Part shown: piece by piece, positions 43,335 to 52,363 of the stretch
How positions within the stretch are numbered: position 1 is the stretch's first letter
Layout: each line of letters begins with the position of its first letter
Assembly: GCF_007362955.1 (NCBI RefSeq)
Contig: NZ_CP041696.1
Coordinates: 4,774,001 to 4,838,000 of the forward strand
Reading direction: 5' to 3'
Origin: Lysinibacillus fusiformis
GTDB lineage: Bacteria; Bacillota; Bacilli; Bacillales_A; Planococcaceae
DNA length: 64,000 bases
Made by a program: the position numbers and the translations under genes
The notes under the pieces: generated by a model
Seen by the model: the letters and a program-made list of their open reading frames with translations, nothing else
Told to the model about the DNA's origin: nothing
The model's database searches: none

Positions 43335-44159
43335 TTATATTCCCACCAACTGCAACGCCTTCTTAACCTCCTGAACATCTTTTGCTAATATGCTCTTCAC
43401 ATTCGATCCGAACCATTCCAATGACGCATCTACTTCCATGGTTGAAAGTACTCCTGCTAGGAATTCATCATAATCTATTGCACCTTCAAACAATGGAACC
43501 ATCCCTTCTCTAGACCCTGATGCAGCATAAACATTGTTTGGAGAAAAAACACCAAGTTGTGCACGTGAGGCAATATTTTTAAAGTGAAAATGTGAGATAT
43601 AAGGACGAAGTTGCTTCATGGCGACAATAGGGTTTATCCCTGATTCCCATATATGCAAAACGTCAAAGTTCACTCGTAAGCTTGAGTGATTCGTTTCTTC
43701 GAGTAACTGCATCGTTGAAGGTAGATTATCTGTCAATGTGTTCGGATGAGTTTCAACAAGCAAATATTGTCCTTTTGACTCAAGATAATCACAGAGCATT
43801 CTAAGCCTGGAAGTAAGTTCTTCCCTTTCTTTCTTACTCGTGTCTGAACTGCCCTGTTTTCCTACAAATGTACGAATCTTATTCGTTCCCCAGCGCTTTG
43901 CAAGGGAAGATAACTTCTCTGTTTCAGCCATCATTTCAGAAACTGGTGCTTCTAATGGCAAATAATCACTAAGCATGCTCGTTTCCAAACCGTAGGAGCT
44001 TAGCCAATCTGCTCCATAATGAAGTTCATCTGCCAAGTTCTTTGCATGAACACCCCAGAGCTCGATTCCTTGAAAACCTTGAGTTTTTGCAAATTGAGCT
44101 AATTGATCAATCGAATGGAGATGGTGCCGAAACGAGATTGTACAGATAGATAGTTTCAT
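43335..44159 (-). CDS. asbF: 3-dehydroshikimate dehydratase, petrobactin biosynthesis
   Basis: A 274-residue TIM-barrel enzyme (AP endonuclease 2/xylose-isomerase-like fold) that turns 3-dehydroshikimate into 3,4-dihydroxybenzoate, the catechol of petrobactin. GIELWGVHAKN, YLLVETHPNTLTD, FDVLHIWESG and HFHFKNI carry the metal-binding Glu and His residues. NNVYAASGSREGMVPLFEG is almost the same as in Bacillus anthracis AsbF as I recall it. The start is the ATG at 44159, which overlaps the asbE stop as ATGA. The open frame further upstream is inside asbE. Last gene of the operon. Confidence 0.95.
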   Translation of the reverse strand: MKLSICTISFRHHLHSIDQLAQFAKTQGFQGIELWGVHAKNLADELHYGADWLSSYGLETSMLSDYLPLEAPVSEMMAETEKLSSLAKRWGTNKIRTFVGKQGSSDTSKKEREELTSRLRMLCDYLESKGQYLLVETHPNTLTDNLPSTMQLLEETNHSSLRVNFDVLHIWESGINPIVAMKQLRPYISHFHFKNIASRAQLGVFSPNNVYAASGSREGMVPLFEGAIDYDEFLAGVLSTMEVDASLEWFGSNVKSILAKDVQEVKKALQLVGI

Positions 44160-45130
44160 AACATGACCTCTTTCTTGTGCTGTAATATTAACCATGCTTG
44201 AAAACATGCTTGTAATCCTTGCTTAATCTTGAACTCAAGGAGATTTTGTTCTTCTAACTTCACAAAAATATCTTCAGCTAATAACAAATCTTGTGTCATC
44301 GCCAGTTTCATCGCTCGATACTGAATCGTTGTATAACCATTCACTAGACGCTCAATTTCATCACACCATGTTTCAAAGCCTTTCTCATCGTGACCAAGAG
44401 CTTCCCAAAAAAATGCAAACGCATGTTCATATGCATACTTTCTAATCGCTAAAACCGGCAATTGTTTTAATGCAGTCGGAAGTTTTGACATACTTTCTTT
44501 TTCTTTTCCTACGATATACCCTTTAATAATCTCGGTAATTGCTTCTGTCATCGGATTACAATGAAGCTTGATACATGTATTAAAATAGGCTTTAACCGTC
44601 TCTGTAGTCGGAGCAATAATCGTCTCAGAATCAAAGTAATAGCCACCTCCGACAGCTGGCTCTTGGATTGCAACTAAAATCCTCTCCTTCGGCAAAATCC
44701 CTTCCCAGCGAAAATCAGGGTCATACATAAACCACTCTGCTTCATTTTCTGTCGATTCTAGCATCACATAATGTGGAAATGGACGTTGATGAAATTTATT
44801 CTCTCGCTCTGGAAGCATCGATAAATCCAGCATCACCATCACATGTTGATGTGGAGATTTATTTTCTAATAACCTTTGTAGCTTGTTTATATTTTCTTGT
44901 TTTGATTGTTCTTCGTCATACCATTTGTAAAGCTTGATTCCATAGAGCATTTCATACCATGTTTGAAAGAAATGATGATCAATTCGATCTGAGTGGTATT
45001 TTAGCACGCCATTATCGAGCACATCAAAATCTGCGTCCCATACCCCAAAATAGTAGGGCCTATGATCAACACCTTTCGTTTTCTTAATAACTTCACAAAC
45101 ACAGCTTACAAAACAATGAACCTTTATCAT
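44156..45130 (-). CDS. asbE: petrobactin biosynthesis protein AsbE
   Basis: A 324-residue protein matching AsbE, the enzyme that transfers the 3,4-dihydroxybenzoyl group from the carrier AsbD to spermidine. It starts MIKVHCFVSCVCEVIKKTKG, and the segment VDHRPYYFGVWDADFDV is characteristic. There is no standard acyltransferase motif, which is normal for the family. It overlaps asbD by four bases and asbF by four bases, so translation is coupled on both sides. The N-terminal residues include a CVC pair that might be functional. Confidence 0.88.
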   Translation of the reverse strand: MIKVHCFVSCVCEVIKKTKGVDHRPYYFGVWDADFDVLDNGVLKYHSDRIDHHFFQTWYEMLYGIKLYKWYDEEQSKQENINKLQRLLENKSPHQHVMVMLDLSMLPERENKFHQRPFPHYVMLESTENEAEWFMYDPDFRWEGILPKERILVAIQEPAVGGGYYFDSETIIAPTTETVKAYFNTCIKLHCNPMTEAITEIIKGYIVGKEKESMSKLPTALKQLPVLAIRKYAYEHAFAFFWEALGHDEKGFETWCDEIERLVNGYTTIQYRAMKLAMTQDLLLAEDIFVKLEEQNLLEFKIKQGLQACFQAWLILQHKKEVML

Positions 45131-45399
45131 TTTCCCCCTCCGATTTCTACTTTTTGCTGTTTTTCTAAAAAGCTTGCTAGTGTTCCTACTGTTTTGAAAT
45201 CTTTAGGAACGAGAATCTCATCGGGAATGGAAATGCCAAGATCCAACTCTACATGAAGAATCAGTTGAAGGACCATAATTGAATCCATATACAAATCCTC
45301 ATTTAACCGGGCATCTTCATTAAAAGAAGACAGCGTCTGCAACTCTAATGAATTTTCCAAAATATCATAGATGCTCTTGATCAATTGTTGTCTCGTCAT
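45127..45399 (-). CDS. asbD: aryl carrier protein AsbD
   Basis: A 90-residue acyl carrier domain. The phosphopantetheine site is Ser40 in the motif LYMDSIMVLQLI. It carries 3,4-dihydroxybenzoate as a thioester after loading by AsbC and passes it to AsbE. The C terminus (KTVGTLASFLEKQQ) is the typical fourth helix of carrier proteins. It overlaps asbC and asbE by four bases each. A phosphopantetheinyl transferase must act on it, but none is encoded nearby. Confidence 0.92.
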   Translation of the reverse strand: MTRQQLIKSIYDILENSLELQTLSSFNEDARLNEDLYMDSIMVLQLILHVELDLGISIPDEILVPKDFKTVGTLASFLEKQQKVEIGGGK

Positions 45400-46634
45400 A
45401 CTGGTATGCCTCCAAGTTTTTTTCTACTTACTTTTCCATTTGGCAGCTTTTCAATTTCATGAACAAACACAAACTCCATCGGAATTTGATGTGGAGCGAG
45501 AAATTTCCGGCACCATTCTCTAAGCTCCATATTATCGATCGGTTCAGTAGACACGTATAGTGCGCATACTCGCTCTCCTGATAGGTTGTTTTGTTTCTTA
45601 TATACGACTGCTTCGACTATTCTTGGGTCATCCATTAACACGGTTTCAACTTCTTGCGGATACACATTCAAGCCTGCTACATTAATCGTGTCATCCATTC
45701 TTGCAAGAAAATAAAGAACATTATCTTCTATATAGCCAAGATCTTTTGTATAAATCGTTTGTGTAGACAATTTAATGATAATTTCGCTGGGTGTTTGCTT
45801 ATCACCAGCTGTCACCTTCACATGGGGAAGGGGGTAGCCCATTTCTTTCGGATCTTCCACATTAGGGTGAATCGTAACACACCCGGATTCAGAGCATCCA
45901 TACTGCTGTAATACTTGGCGAGATTTCTCTCTTAATGATAGCAACCAGCTATGCGGCATCATTGTTCCTGACGTCATCACACGATCAAATTGTTGATCAA
46001 TAGGTAATAATCGACTTAATGTATAAAGTAACGCTGGAGCCCCATAGAGTATGTGCTTAGGATATTCTATTAGCTTTTTCAAAATATATTTAGGATTACT
46101 ATTCGTAATAATAACCGGCTTTGCGCCCCTTCTAATGCAAGCCAAGACACCACAAATGAATCCATATGAATGAGTAACCGGACAAGCGACAACAGAATTT
46201 GTCAAGGAATCGGCAGGTAACGTCTTCACATAACTTTCAATCTCTTCTTCCACTGAACTCCACGTTCGTTCAATACATTTCGGAGCACCTGTTGTACCTG
46301 AGCTCATTTGAACTAATACGCCTTCTTGGTTATTGGAATGATTTGATAGTTCGATGAAAGAATCGATCGATTGGAACAACAAAAGATGACTACCTGCTGA
46401 AGAAGCAAGCCGCACAGATCCCTCTTTTGGCGTCGCTGAATGGATTGGGACGACTGATCCACCTTTTTGGCGAATATATAAACAAAGAGCTATATATTGG
46501 AAAATATCATCCGTACAAATAGCTAGTCTGCGATTGTTACACTCTCTTAGATGAGATAAACTTTCATATATTTCATATTGCTTCTCGATATCGTCTACTG
46601 TATAAAATTGATCATTGACATAAAACATCATCAT
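45396..46634 (-). CDS. asbC: 3,4-dihydroxybenzoate-AMP ligase AsbC
   Basis: A 412-residue adenylating enzyme of the ANL superfamily, shorter than most members, as is AsbC. The P-loop SSGTTGAPK, the A5-like YGCSESGC, the A7-like YTKDLGYIED and the C-terminal NGKVSRKKL lysine (A10) are all present. It activates 3,4-dihydroxybenzoate with ATP and loads it on AsbD. Three consecutive ATG codons (46634, 46631, 46628) follow AAGGGGGAA. The third has the best spacing. It overlaps the end of asbB by 23 bases. Confidence 0.93.
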   Translation of the reverse strand: MMMFYVNDQFYTVDDIEKQYEIYESLSHLRECNNRRLAICTDDIFQYIALCLYIRQKGGSVVPIHSATPKEGSVRLASSAGSHLLLFQSIDSFIELSNHSNNQEGVLVQMSSGTTGAPKCIERTWSSVEEEIESYVKTLPADSLTNSVVACPVTHSYGFICGVLACIRRGAKPVIITNSNPKYILKKLIEYPKHILYGAPALLYTLSRLLPIDQQFDRVMTSGTMMPHSWLLSLREKSRQVLQQYGCSESGCVTIHPNVEDPKEMGYPLPHVKVTAGDKQTPSEIIIKLSTQTIYTKDLGYIEDNVLYFLARMDDTINVAGLNVYPQEVETVLMDDPRIVEAVVYKKQNNLSGERVCALYVSTEPIDNMELREWCRKFLAPHQIPMEFVFVHEIEKLPNGKVSRKKLGGIPV

Positions 46635-48384
46635 TTCCCCCTTTATCCGCTTGCGCCAACGTATTGCTGACGATATGTCGAAAACTACCTTCTTCTTGAT
46701 TTTGAAGTTTCTTTGTTAGCAAAGATTCAACATAAATATGTGTGCTAGTATGCTGAAGCTGTTTATTTCTTGAGCATAATGATGGAAAACGTTCAAAGTG
46801 CTTCTGTATTCCATCCCTAACTTGACTCCAAAAACGTATTTCTGCAAATCCATACTGCTCTTCTAACAAATAAGATAGTTCACTTAAATGAAACACGAAT
46901 AATGTATCCATAACTAACTCGCGTAAAGCCTCTACAGAAGACATCCAATAATAACAATCGACAGGTCCATCTTTAAAACGTTCGTGTATCGTTTCAAAGT
47001 CTGGAACGAGGCTTCTGTCTGCAATAAATTCTTCAACATATTCGATACTGTCATGGAAATCCCTCAGTACAACCCGAGTCGGCCAGCCATTTTGATGTAA
47101 TAAAATCATATTTTGCGCATGGGCCTCAACAGCAATACCGTGAGCGACAAGCAAGTGCCACACAGGAATAACACTCACTTCGATCAAGCGCTTTACCCAC
47201 TCCTCCGTTCCATATCGGAAAAGCCAATCATCTATAAACGGACGCCCATCTTTCTCCATCATCATTAGCACCGTAAACGGTACCGCTTCCTCATCATCCT
47301 TCATATACGAGCGCACACTCTCTCGCCATATTGAGCCAAGCTGACCTTCTAGTTTTCTGCTATGCTTTTTTGCATTCGGTTCAAAAATAATCCCTGCATA
47401 TTCTTCCAGTACGATAAGAGACGCTTCCTTTTGTAAATAGGAGTCTAATTGAATCACCTGTTTAAGCCATGCTGAAATATGAGGAGAGGCACAAACAGCA
47501 TGAGAATGTAACTTTCGTAATGAAGAGGTATTCACCATATTCATCGAGCATTTTAATTGCGCCTTTTCAGGATTTGAAAAATTCCATAATGTTCGCACCG
47601 ATTGGGTTGCCCGATAGTAATCACCTTCCACATCTAGAGGAATTAGATCTTTTTGCTCAATTAATCCAGCTAGTTCATGTTTCATGTTAAGCCACTGCCA
47701 AGGATGAACCGGTAAAAACGTATACTCTTCATATGTTCCATCTAATACCGCAAGCTTTGCAAGAAGGTCTCCCCACATCAAATGCCCTAGCTCTCTTTTC
47801 CAAAAGCTCTCTTCCTCTTCAAGAACAGTGATTAGTACGTAGCTTCTTCTCATTGCAACCCACTGAAGGGTAAATGATTGCTTTGCCTCAGGGCCATAGT
47901 GTTTATGGTCGTCGATCGTAAAACCGGTTCTTGATTTAAAACAAGGGTGATATGGATGTCCTTCAATGATTTCCGATTCTAATTCTTCATAGCTCGAATT
48001 TCTTCTCGACATGGGCATTTGGAGATGACGATCATTCCATTCACAAAGCTTACTCGTTAAATGAAGTTCTTTCAGTAATTGAGCTTTGTCTCTAACAGTC
48101 GAAAGTAATTCATCTACTAGATCCTCCAGCGTTGCCTTTAGTAATGTTTCATCTTTTCCTACTAGAAAAATACTATCTCCCTTTATACGGATGCGATCAA
48201 ATGCCATTCTTGTCCCTTCACAACGATAGGTGCACTTCTGTCCAACAAGAGTAAGGATTGAAGTCCATTGATCTAGACGAGTTTCTTCATATTTGATTAG
48301 TCCTTCAAAAACCATTGCTTCCACAAGCTGCCGCCTTACACGTAGCTCTGCTTGTTTAGAAGCTATAGGCTGTAGCTTCTGCAT
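46612..48384 (-). CDS. asbB: NRPS-independent siderophore synthetase AsbB
   Basis: A 590-residue IucA/IucC-type synthetase. It uses ATP to activate a citrate carboxylate and join it to the dihydroxybenzoyl-spermidine arm. The family blocks EGHPYHPCFKSRTGF, FLPVHPWQW, SMNMVNTSSLRKLHSHAVC and VEAHAQNMIL are intact, and the last part resembles the FhuF-like domain. The start was placed at the ATG at 48384 behind GAGGAGGCAGAAT. It overlaps asbA by 29 bases, indicating tight coupling. Confidence 0.93.
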   Translation of the reverse strand: MQKLQPIASKQAELRVRRQLVEAMVFEGLIKYEETRLDQWTSILTLVGQKCTYRCEGTRMAFDRIRIKGDSIFLVGKDETLLKATLEDLVDELLSTVRDKAQLLKELHLTSKLCEWNDRHLQMPMSRRNSSYEELESEIIEGHPYHPCFKSRTGFTIDDHKHYGPEAKQSFTLQWVAMRRSYVLITVLEEEESFWKRELGHLMWGDLLAKLAVLDGTYEEYTFLPVHPWQWLNMKHELAGLIEQKDLIPLDVEGDYYRATQSVRTLWNFSNPEKAQLKCSMNMVNTSSLRKLHSHAVCASPHISAWLKQVIQLDSYLQKEASLIVLEEYAGIIFEPNAKKHSRKLEGQLGSIWRESVRSYMKDDEEAVPFTVLMMMEKDGRPFIDDWLFRYGTEEWVKRLIEVSVIPVWHLLVAHGIAVEAHAQNMILLHQNGWPTRVVLRDFHDSIEYVEEFIADRSLVPDFETIHERFKDGPVDCYYWMSSVEALRELVMDTLFVFHLSELSYLLEEQYGFAEIRFWSQVRDGIQKHFERFPSLCSRNKQLQHTSTHIYVESLLTKKLQNQEEGSFRHIVSNTLAQADKGGNDDVLCQ

Positions 48385-50179
48385 ATTCTGCCTCCTCGTA
48401 CTGAAGAACAAACGGATTTGGAATTTTCGTGTATACGGCTTGTTCAAGTTCGGCTTCTAGTTCATCTACATCATGAAACCTTGTTAATAAATTTGCTTTG
48501 AACGCAAGCTCTTCTTGTTTTAGAATGTTACGAACAAATGCCTTCCCGAGACCTGTAAATTCTTTTTCTAATAAGTGCAGTTGATCGATACACCACTCCA
48601 AAAGGATTTTTTCATCGATTAGCTGATCTGCGCCAAATCGGGAAATAACGGGAAACAATTGATTCATAAACAAATAATATGTAAATCTATCATGAATAAG
48701 GTCATCTTCGTAAAATAGCTCTTCTGTTTCATGTAAAGAAGGTTCTATTAAAAGAAGTTCTTCTTTATATGTTTTTGATAAGTAATAGCCTTGGTTATCA
48801 CGATAATAATAAGTAGTTGGATAACCTGAAGAAATGTTTAAGACACTATTTTGCTGATGTGCTTCGAGAGCTATCCCATTCTCATCGTATAACCTTAATA
48901 ATGATTCAATAGCACATTTCCAATAGACTTTAAACCAATCTAAACTTACACTTTCTAATGAGCGGAATTCTGATTGAGAGATTTTCATGATAAGCTGACA
49001 AAGTTTCGATTTTTCTTTTGGCAGAGGCTCTTGAACAAGAGCAGCGATCATGCAGATTCCTTCATCATGTCCTTTAGGAAATACGTTTGAGCGGAAAATA
49101 ACCTCAAACCCTGATTCCGTCTGATTTGGAAACTCTACAGTCATATAGGCTGGGTCATCAATCATCCGAAAAGATGAATGGTTCTGTAAGAAATTAATCT
49201 TATTCATTAACCGAGCCATAACAATTCCAGCTTTTAGTTCATGAGTTCTATTGACCCTCAATGAATTCGTTATTTTTACAGGAATTGAAAACTTATACAT
49301 CATTTCTTCATTTGAGCTATACACCGTTCTTATCGAAGAAGTTGCTGTATAAAATGCCCCAAGCGCACCTTCGTATTTTAGCAATCCTTCAGCAAGCGCT
49401 TTTTTTACATACTGTTGCTGTAAAAGCCATTGTGCTTGAAGTGGGTGCATCGGAATGAGGCAATCCTTCTCTGACATAACAAAATCAGGTTGTGATTTTG
49501 TTAAAGACTGAGAAATGATTTCACTCGCACTTTTTTCTAATACAGAGGACTCTTTCACAATTTTACGGTCGACACGAAAATAGTGAAGTTGGAAAGAACC
49601 TTGTAGCTCTGGAGCAAAACTCGTTTGTTGCCAATTTGCCATCCCTTGTCTGCTTTTAGGTGTCGGATGAAGCCAATGTCCAAATAAGAGAGACTGCTCA
49701 GCTTCAATAAACGTATCGTGAGCTCCATTTTGTTTCTTATCTCCCAAACTCTTTTCAATATAATTTGCCATCGTTTGATAGCTCTCAATTATGCGAAGAA
49801 TGAGTTCATCAAAATGGGAAGAAAGCCCAGGACATCCATCCGCCTTCGCCATTAAATGTAGTTCTTGAATGAGCGTGATGAGTATCGTTAATTTATCTTC
49901 AAGAAGCCATTGTTTTTGTTTCGTACAATACTTCAACGAGACACCAAATATATGTCTTCCAACAAGAGATTTGTATGCCACACCAAATGCAAAACGGGTG
50001 TTTTGTATCGGCAACTCAAGCTCTAACATATGTGCCTCTGTAATCAGGATAGATAGTCGCTGTTCTTTTATCCACTCCTCCTTTTTGACCCAATGTCCAC
50101 TACTCACTTCTCGTATATAACAATTCATAAACGCCTGAAACGTTGCATTTTCTGCAATCTGTTTAGCAATCTGTTGCAT
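48356..50179 (-). CDS. asbA: NRPS-independent siderophore synthetase AsbA
   Basis: A 607-residue IucA/IucC-family synthetase that starts petrobactin assembly by condensing citrate with spermidine. The blocks FGHWLHPTPKSRQGM, LIPMHPLQAQWLL, KITNSLRVNRTHEL and LEAHQQNSVLNI match NIS synthetases. The ATG at 50179 gives MQQIAKQIAENATFQ, as in Bacillus AsbA. An ATG four codons upstream overlaps the ribosome site GAAAGGATGG. First gene of the operon, so expression is expected to respond to iron through the Fur box about 35 bases upstream. Confidence 0.94.
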   Translation of the reverse strand: MQQIAKQIAENATFQAFMNCYIREVSSGHWVKKEEWIKEQRLSILITEAHMLELELPIQNTRFAFGVAYKSLVGRHIFGVSLKYCTKQKQWLLEDKLTILITLIQELHLMAKADGCPGLSSHFDELILRIIESYQTMANYIEKSLGDKKQNGAHDTFIEAEQSLLFGHWLHPTPKSRQGMANWQQTSFAPELQGSFQLHYFRVDRKIVKESSVLEKSASEIISQSLTKSQPDFVMSEKDCLIPMHPLQAQWLLQQQYVKKALAEGLLKYEGALGAFYTATSSIRTVYSSNEEMMYKFSIPVKITNSLRVNRTHELKAGIVMARLMNKINFLQNHSSFRMIDDPAYMTVEFPNQTESGFEVIFRSNVFPKGHDEGICMIAALVQEPLPKEKSKLCQLIMKISQSEFRSLESVSLDWFKVYWKCAIESLLRLYDENGIALEAHQQNSVLNISSGYPTTYYYRDNQGYYLSKTYKEELLLIEPSLHETEELFYEDDLIHDRFTYYLFMNQLFPVISRFGADQLIDEKILLEWCIDQLHLLEKEFTGLGKAFVRNILKQEELAFKANLLTRFHDVDELEAELEQAVYTKIPNPFVLQYEEAEYAEATAYSF

Positions 50180-50215
50180 GTAATAAACCATCCTTTCACC
50201 GAACCTCCCCTAACG

Positions 50216-50234
50216 AATGATAATGATTATCATT
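50216..50234. promoter_or_regulatory. Fur box of the asb operon
   Basis: AATGATAATGATTATCATT is a perfect 19-bp palindrome matching the Fur consensus (GATAATGATTATCATTATC) at nearly all positions. It stands 37 bases upstream of the asbA start codon, where Fur-Fe would block the promoter. Confidence 0.92.
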
Positions 50235-50381
50235 TGTTGTTTAAAAAATTAGTCTTCCTAATTAGAAAGACTCATAAAAGAAATAAATGGAAACAAACGT
50301 GTTGCTGAAAATGATACATCTTTTTGATAATTAAAGGAAAATTTAAATTTATTGGATGATAGTAGATTAATAGCCACTTTA

Positions 50382-50404
50382 TTGATAATGATTATCATTA
50401 TCAA
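50382..50404. promoter_or_regulatory. second Fur box
   Basis: A 23-bp near-perfect palindrome with the core GATAATGATTATCATTATC, identical to the textbook Fur consensus. It is 148 bases upstream of the first box and about 200 bases from the asbA start. It may belong to a second, longer asb promoter or to a nearby unrecognised transcript. No iron-related gene is visible on the other side. Confidence 0.85.
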
Positions 50405-50575
50405 ACATATTTCCATATTACAGTAAATATGGAAATTGCTCAACTGTCTAAAGACCTATATAGCGATACAAGCCATCTTAATAGGCAAAAATTTAGAAGT
50501 GACATCGTTTCTTAATATCGTTTGTACGATGTTATTGATGTGTGGTCTGTTGTGAAGACAAAATATTACAATAAG

Positions 50576-50683
50576 ATGAAAAAAGAATCGAGCGATTCGA
50601 GAAAGGTCAGTATGATATTGAGGTTCTTAGGTATTGGTGTGATATTTTATGCCGATACTTCGTTTTCATCTTTACTTCGATAA
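50576..50683 (+). CDS. small single-span membrane protein, paralogue of 6-113
   Basis: A 35-codon frame starting MKKESSDSRKVSMILRFLGI and ending SLLR with the stop at the same position as the copy at 6-113. It shares the LRFxGIxVIFYA core and the nucleotide context at both ends. The ribosome site is weak (ATAAG). Divergence is scattered over all codon positions, so whether it is expressed is doubtful. Family not recognised. Confidence 0.35.
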   Translation: MKKESSDSRKVSMILRFLGIGVIFYADTSFSSLLR

Positions 50684-50739
50684 CAATTTAGATTTAAGTC
50701 CATAATCATATTACGTGCAATTGTACAAATATACAAAAA

Positions 50740-50762
50740 CCCCTTCGTATCAACGAAAGGGG
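50740..50762 (-). terminator. terminator of the 50775 remnant
   Basis: CCCCTTCGT and ACGAAAGGGG arms with a short loop and one bulge. On the minus strand GTTTTTG follows. Confidence 0.65.
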
Positions 50763-50774
50763 TAAAAATTATAA

Positions 50775-51010
50775 TTATGTACATATGAATTTATAGAGAA
50801 AAGGACCGTTCCAAGGAAACTTTTCAGGTTCTAAATTAACAACAATACCTTCAGCAAAAATTTGCATTGGTGTACCAGAATCTGTTGGTAACGGAACCGC
50901 TCCTGGATCAGCATCACCTGATTGTGGTAATCACAATTTTTTTCTATTGTGTCAACTCTGTTCAATAAGTCATTAATATACTCTTCTAATGTATAAATTG
51001 TAATTACCTC
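50775..51010 (-). pseudogene. frameshifted hypothetical (possibly phage) gene
   Basis: One frame reads TLEEYINDLLNRVDTIEKN near 51000-50940. A second continues QSGDADPGAVPLPTDSGT, then NLEPEKFPWNGPFLYKFICT to the stop. Together they look like one gene of about 75 codons with a single-base change near 50930. No good start codon is visible, although GAAAAGAGGTAATTAC could be a ribosome site. A terminator follows. Family not recognised. Confidence 0.45.
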
Positions 51011-51249
51011 TTTTCATGATTTATATAAATTCTTTTTAAACCCTATAAAATTTATACCTTTTCATTTACTTTAGAATGACATCTAGTTTATATAATCCTT
51101 TAGTATGTAGTCCCAAATCCGTTAACCCTTTTACTTCTCGCAGTATCCTATGTTTCTTATATACTTAAGGGAATAGCTAATGACAATAAAAAGAGCAACC
51201 ATGCATAATAAAAAGCCACACCTGATTGAATGTGACTTAATACAATGGA

Positions 51250-51477
51250 TTAATCAAATGTTAAAATATTTTGTTCTACCACTACCTTATAAACATCTTT
51301 AGTACTAATTAGAATCGTCTTAAAATTTTCTGTTTCAGTAAATGAATACCAAGACTTCTCATTGAACCCATTAGAAATTTCTTCTGTAAATGTTTCTTGT
51401 TTAATATTAGCCTTGATTTTATATTCTTCTTCACGACTTTCGTCAAAGTAAAACTTCACTGTATATTCATACTCCAT
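51250..51477 (-). CDS. hypothetical protein, 75 aa
   Basis: A small acidic protein (MEYEYTVKFYFDESREEEYK) of beta-alpha-beta look ending VYKVVVEQNILTF. The ATG at 51477 follows AGGTGTTGGCTA. It precedes a terminator-like AGTCAC/GTGGCT hairpin around 51213-51235, with a near-copy of the same hairpin at 51552-51582. Family not recognised. Possibly phage-derived cargo. Confidence 0.55.
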   Translation of the reverse strand: MEYEYTVKFYFDESREEEYKIKANIKQETFTEEISNGFNEKSWYSFTETENFKTILISTKDVYKVVVEQNILTFD

Positions 51478-51590
51478 TAGCCAACACCTCCCATCTACCT
51501 ATATCATTGGACAAATGGGCTTGATGTAATCAATAGAAATATAAAGCATAATAAAAAGCCACAACTCATTACGAGCGTGACCTTATTTTG

Positions 51591-51719
51591 TCATTCAAAT
51601 ATTTTCGAAATAACTGTATTCAAATCTAAATATACTTTATCTGAATACACATATTTTATTTTAATGTTTTTTAATTCATCCACGTCTCTTTTTAATAATT
51701 CTAGGTCTATTTCTAACAT
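51591..51719 (-). CDS. hypothetical small protein, 42 aa
   Basis: A charged helical frame (MLEIDLELLKRDVDELKN, then a VYSDKVYLDLNTVISKIFE tail) beginning 17 bases after the stop of the 51736 gene, in the same operon. The codons upstream of the ATG are open back to a TAA overlapping the previous gene, and the ribosome site is weak. It could be the end of that gene after a frameshift. A terminator-like hairpin follows. Family not recognised. Confidence 0.45.
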   Translation of the reverse strand: MLEIDLELLKRDVDELKNIKIKYVYSDKVYLDLNTVISKIFE

Positions 51720-51735
51720 TACGATATCTGTATCT

Positions 51736-52101
51736 TTATCGCCTGAATGTTCTAGATGTTACTCTGTTACCTACCGTATTATTGCTATGTGTAATAGTAA
51801 CATCAGCAACATGTTTTCCATTATGATGGATATGAACTATATTATCATTAAACGTTACATATACTTTTTGTTCTAGATAAACAGCTTCGAATGCATTGTC
51901 AGCTGTTTGATTTACTTTAAAATTATTCACTATAAGATATTTTTCTAAAGTATCAAAGACTTCTTTTTCAGTTTGTTTTAATAATGGATTTAAAACAGTT
52001 TCTTTCAGATGTTTTTTTTCAATTAAATCTTGAATCTCTTTTTTTAAAGACTGTTCATAGTCTTCATTTGCTTTTAAGTTTTTCAAATTTAACTTCCCCA
52101 T
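51736..52101 (-). CDS. hypothetical protein, 121 aa
   Basis: An N-terminal helical and basic region (LNLKNLKANEDYEQSLKKEI) is followed by a beta-rich part (AVYLEQKVYVTFNDNIVHIH, then HNGKHVADVTITHSN). The ATG at 52101 follows AGGAGGCAGGTGTAAAT, which is strong. No signal peptide. It is followed by a 42-codon frame. Family not recognised. Its isolated place among phage-like remnants suggests cargo. Confidence 0.6.
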   Translation of the reverse strand: MGKLNLKNLKANEDYEQSLKKEIQDLIEKKHLKETVLNPLLKQTEKEVFDTLEKYLIVNNFKVNQTADNAFEAVYLEQKVYVTFNDNIVHIHHNGKHVADVTITHSNNTVGNRVTSRTFRR

Positions 52102-52169
52102 ATTTACACCTGCCTCCTACTATTATCATAAAATAAAAGGAAACATATGTTACTATTAGAAAACTAAAA

Positions 52170-52203
52170 CATAAAAGAGACTACCAATTTAGTAGCCTCT
52201 CAT
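52170..52203 (-). terminator. terminator-like hairpin
   Basis: GAGACTAC and GTAGCCTCTC pair with one bulge. On the minus strand TTTTATG follows. It sits upstream of the 51736 gene, so it would end a transcript of the 52364 gene. Confidence 0.55.
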
Positions 52204-52363
52204 GCTTGTTTGCGAAACACAAGTACAAGCGAACGTGCTTATTTTGTTAGCGCATTTCCGTGCGCTTTTGATAAAACTTGATAATATCAATTTACTACAG
52301 ATTTTTGTGAACTTCGCTAGTGTTAGGAAGTTCAATATATTGAATACTAGAAATTTCTAACTT

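Noticed and set aside
50258-50443. 61-codon minus-strand frame over the distal Fur box
   Set aside because: The isoleucine run is the translation of the Fur palindrome itself. There is no ribosome site.
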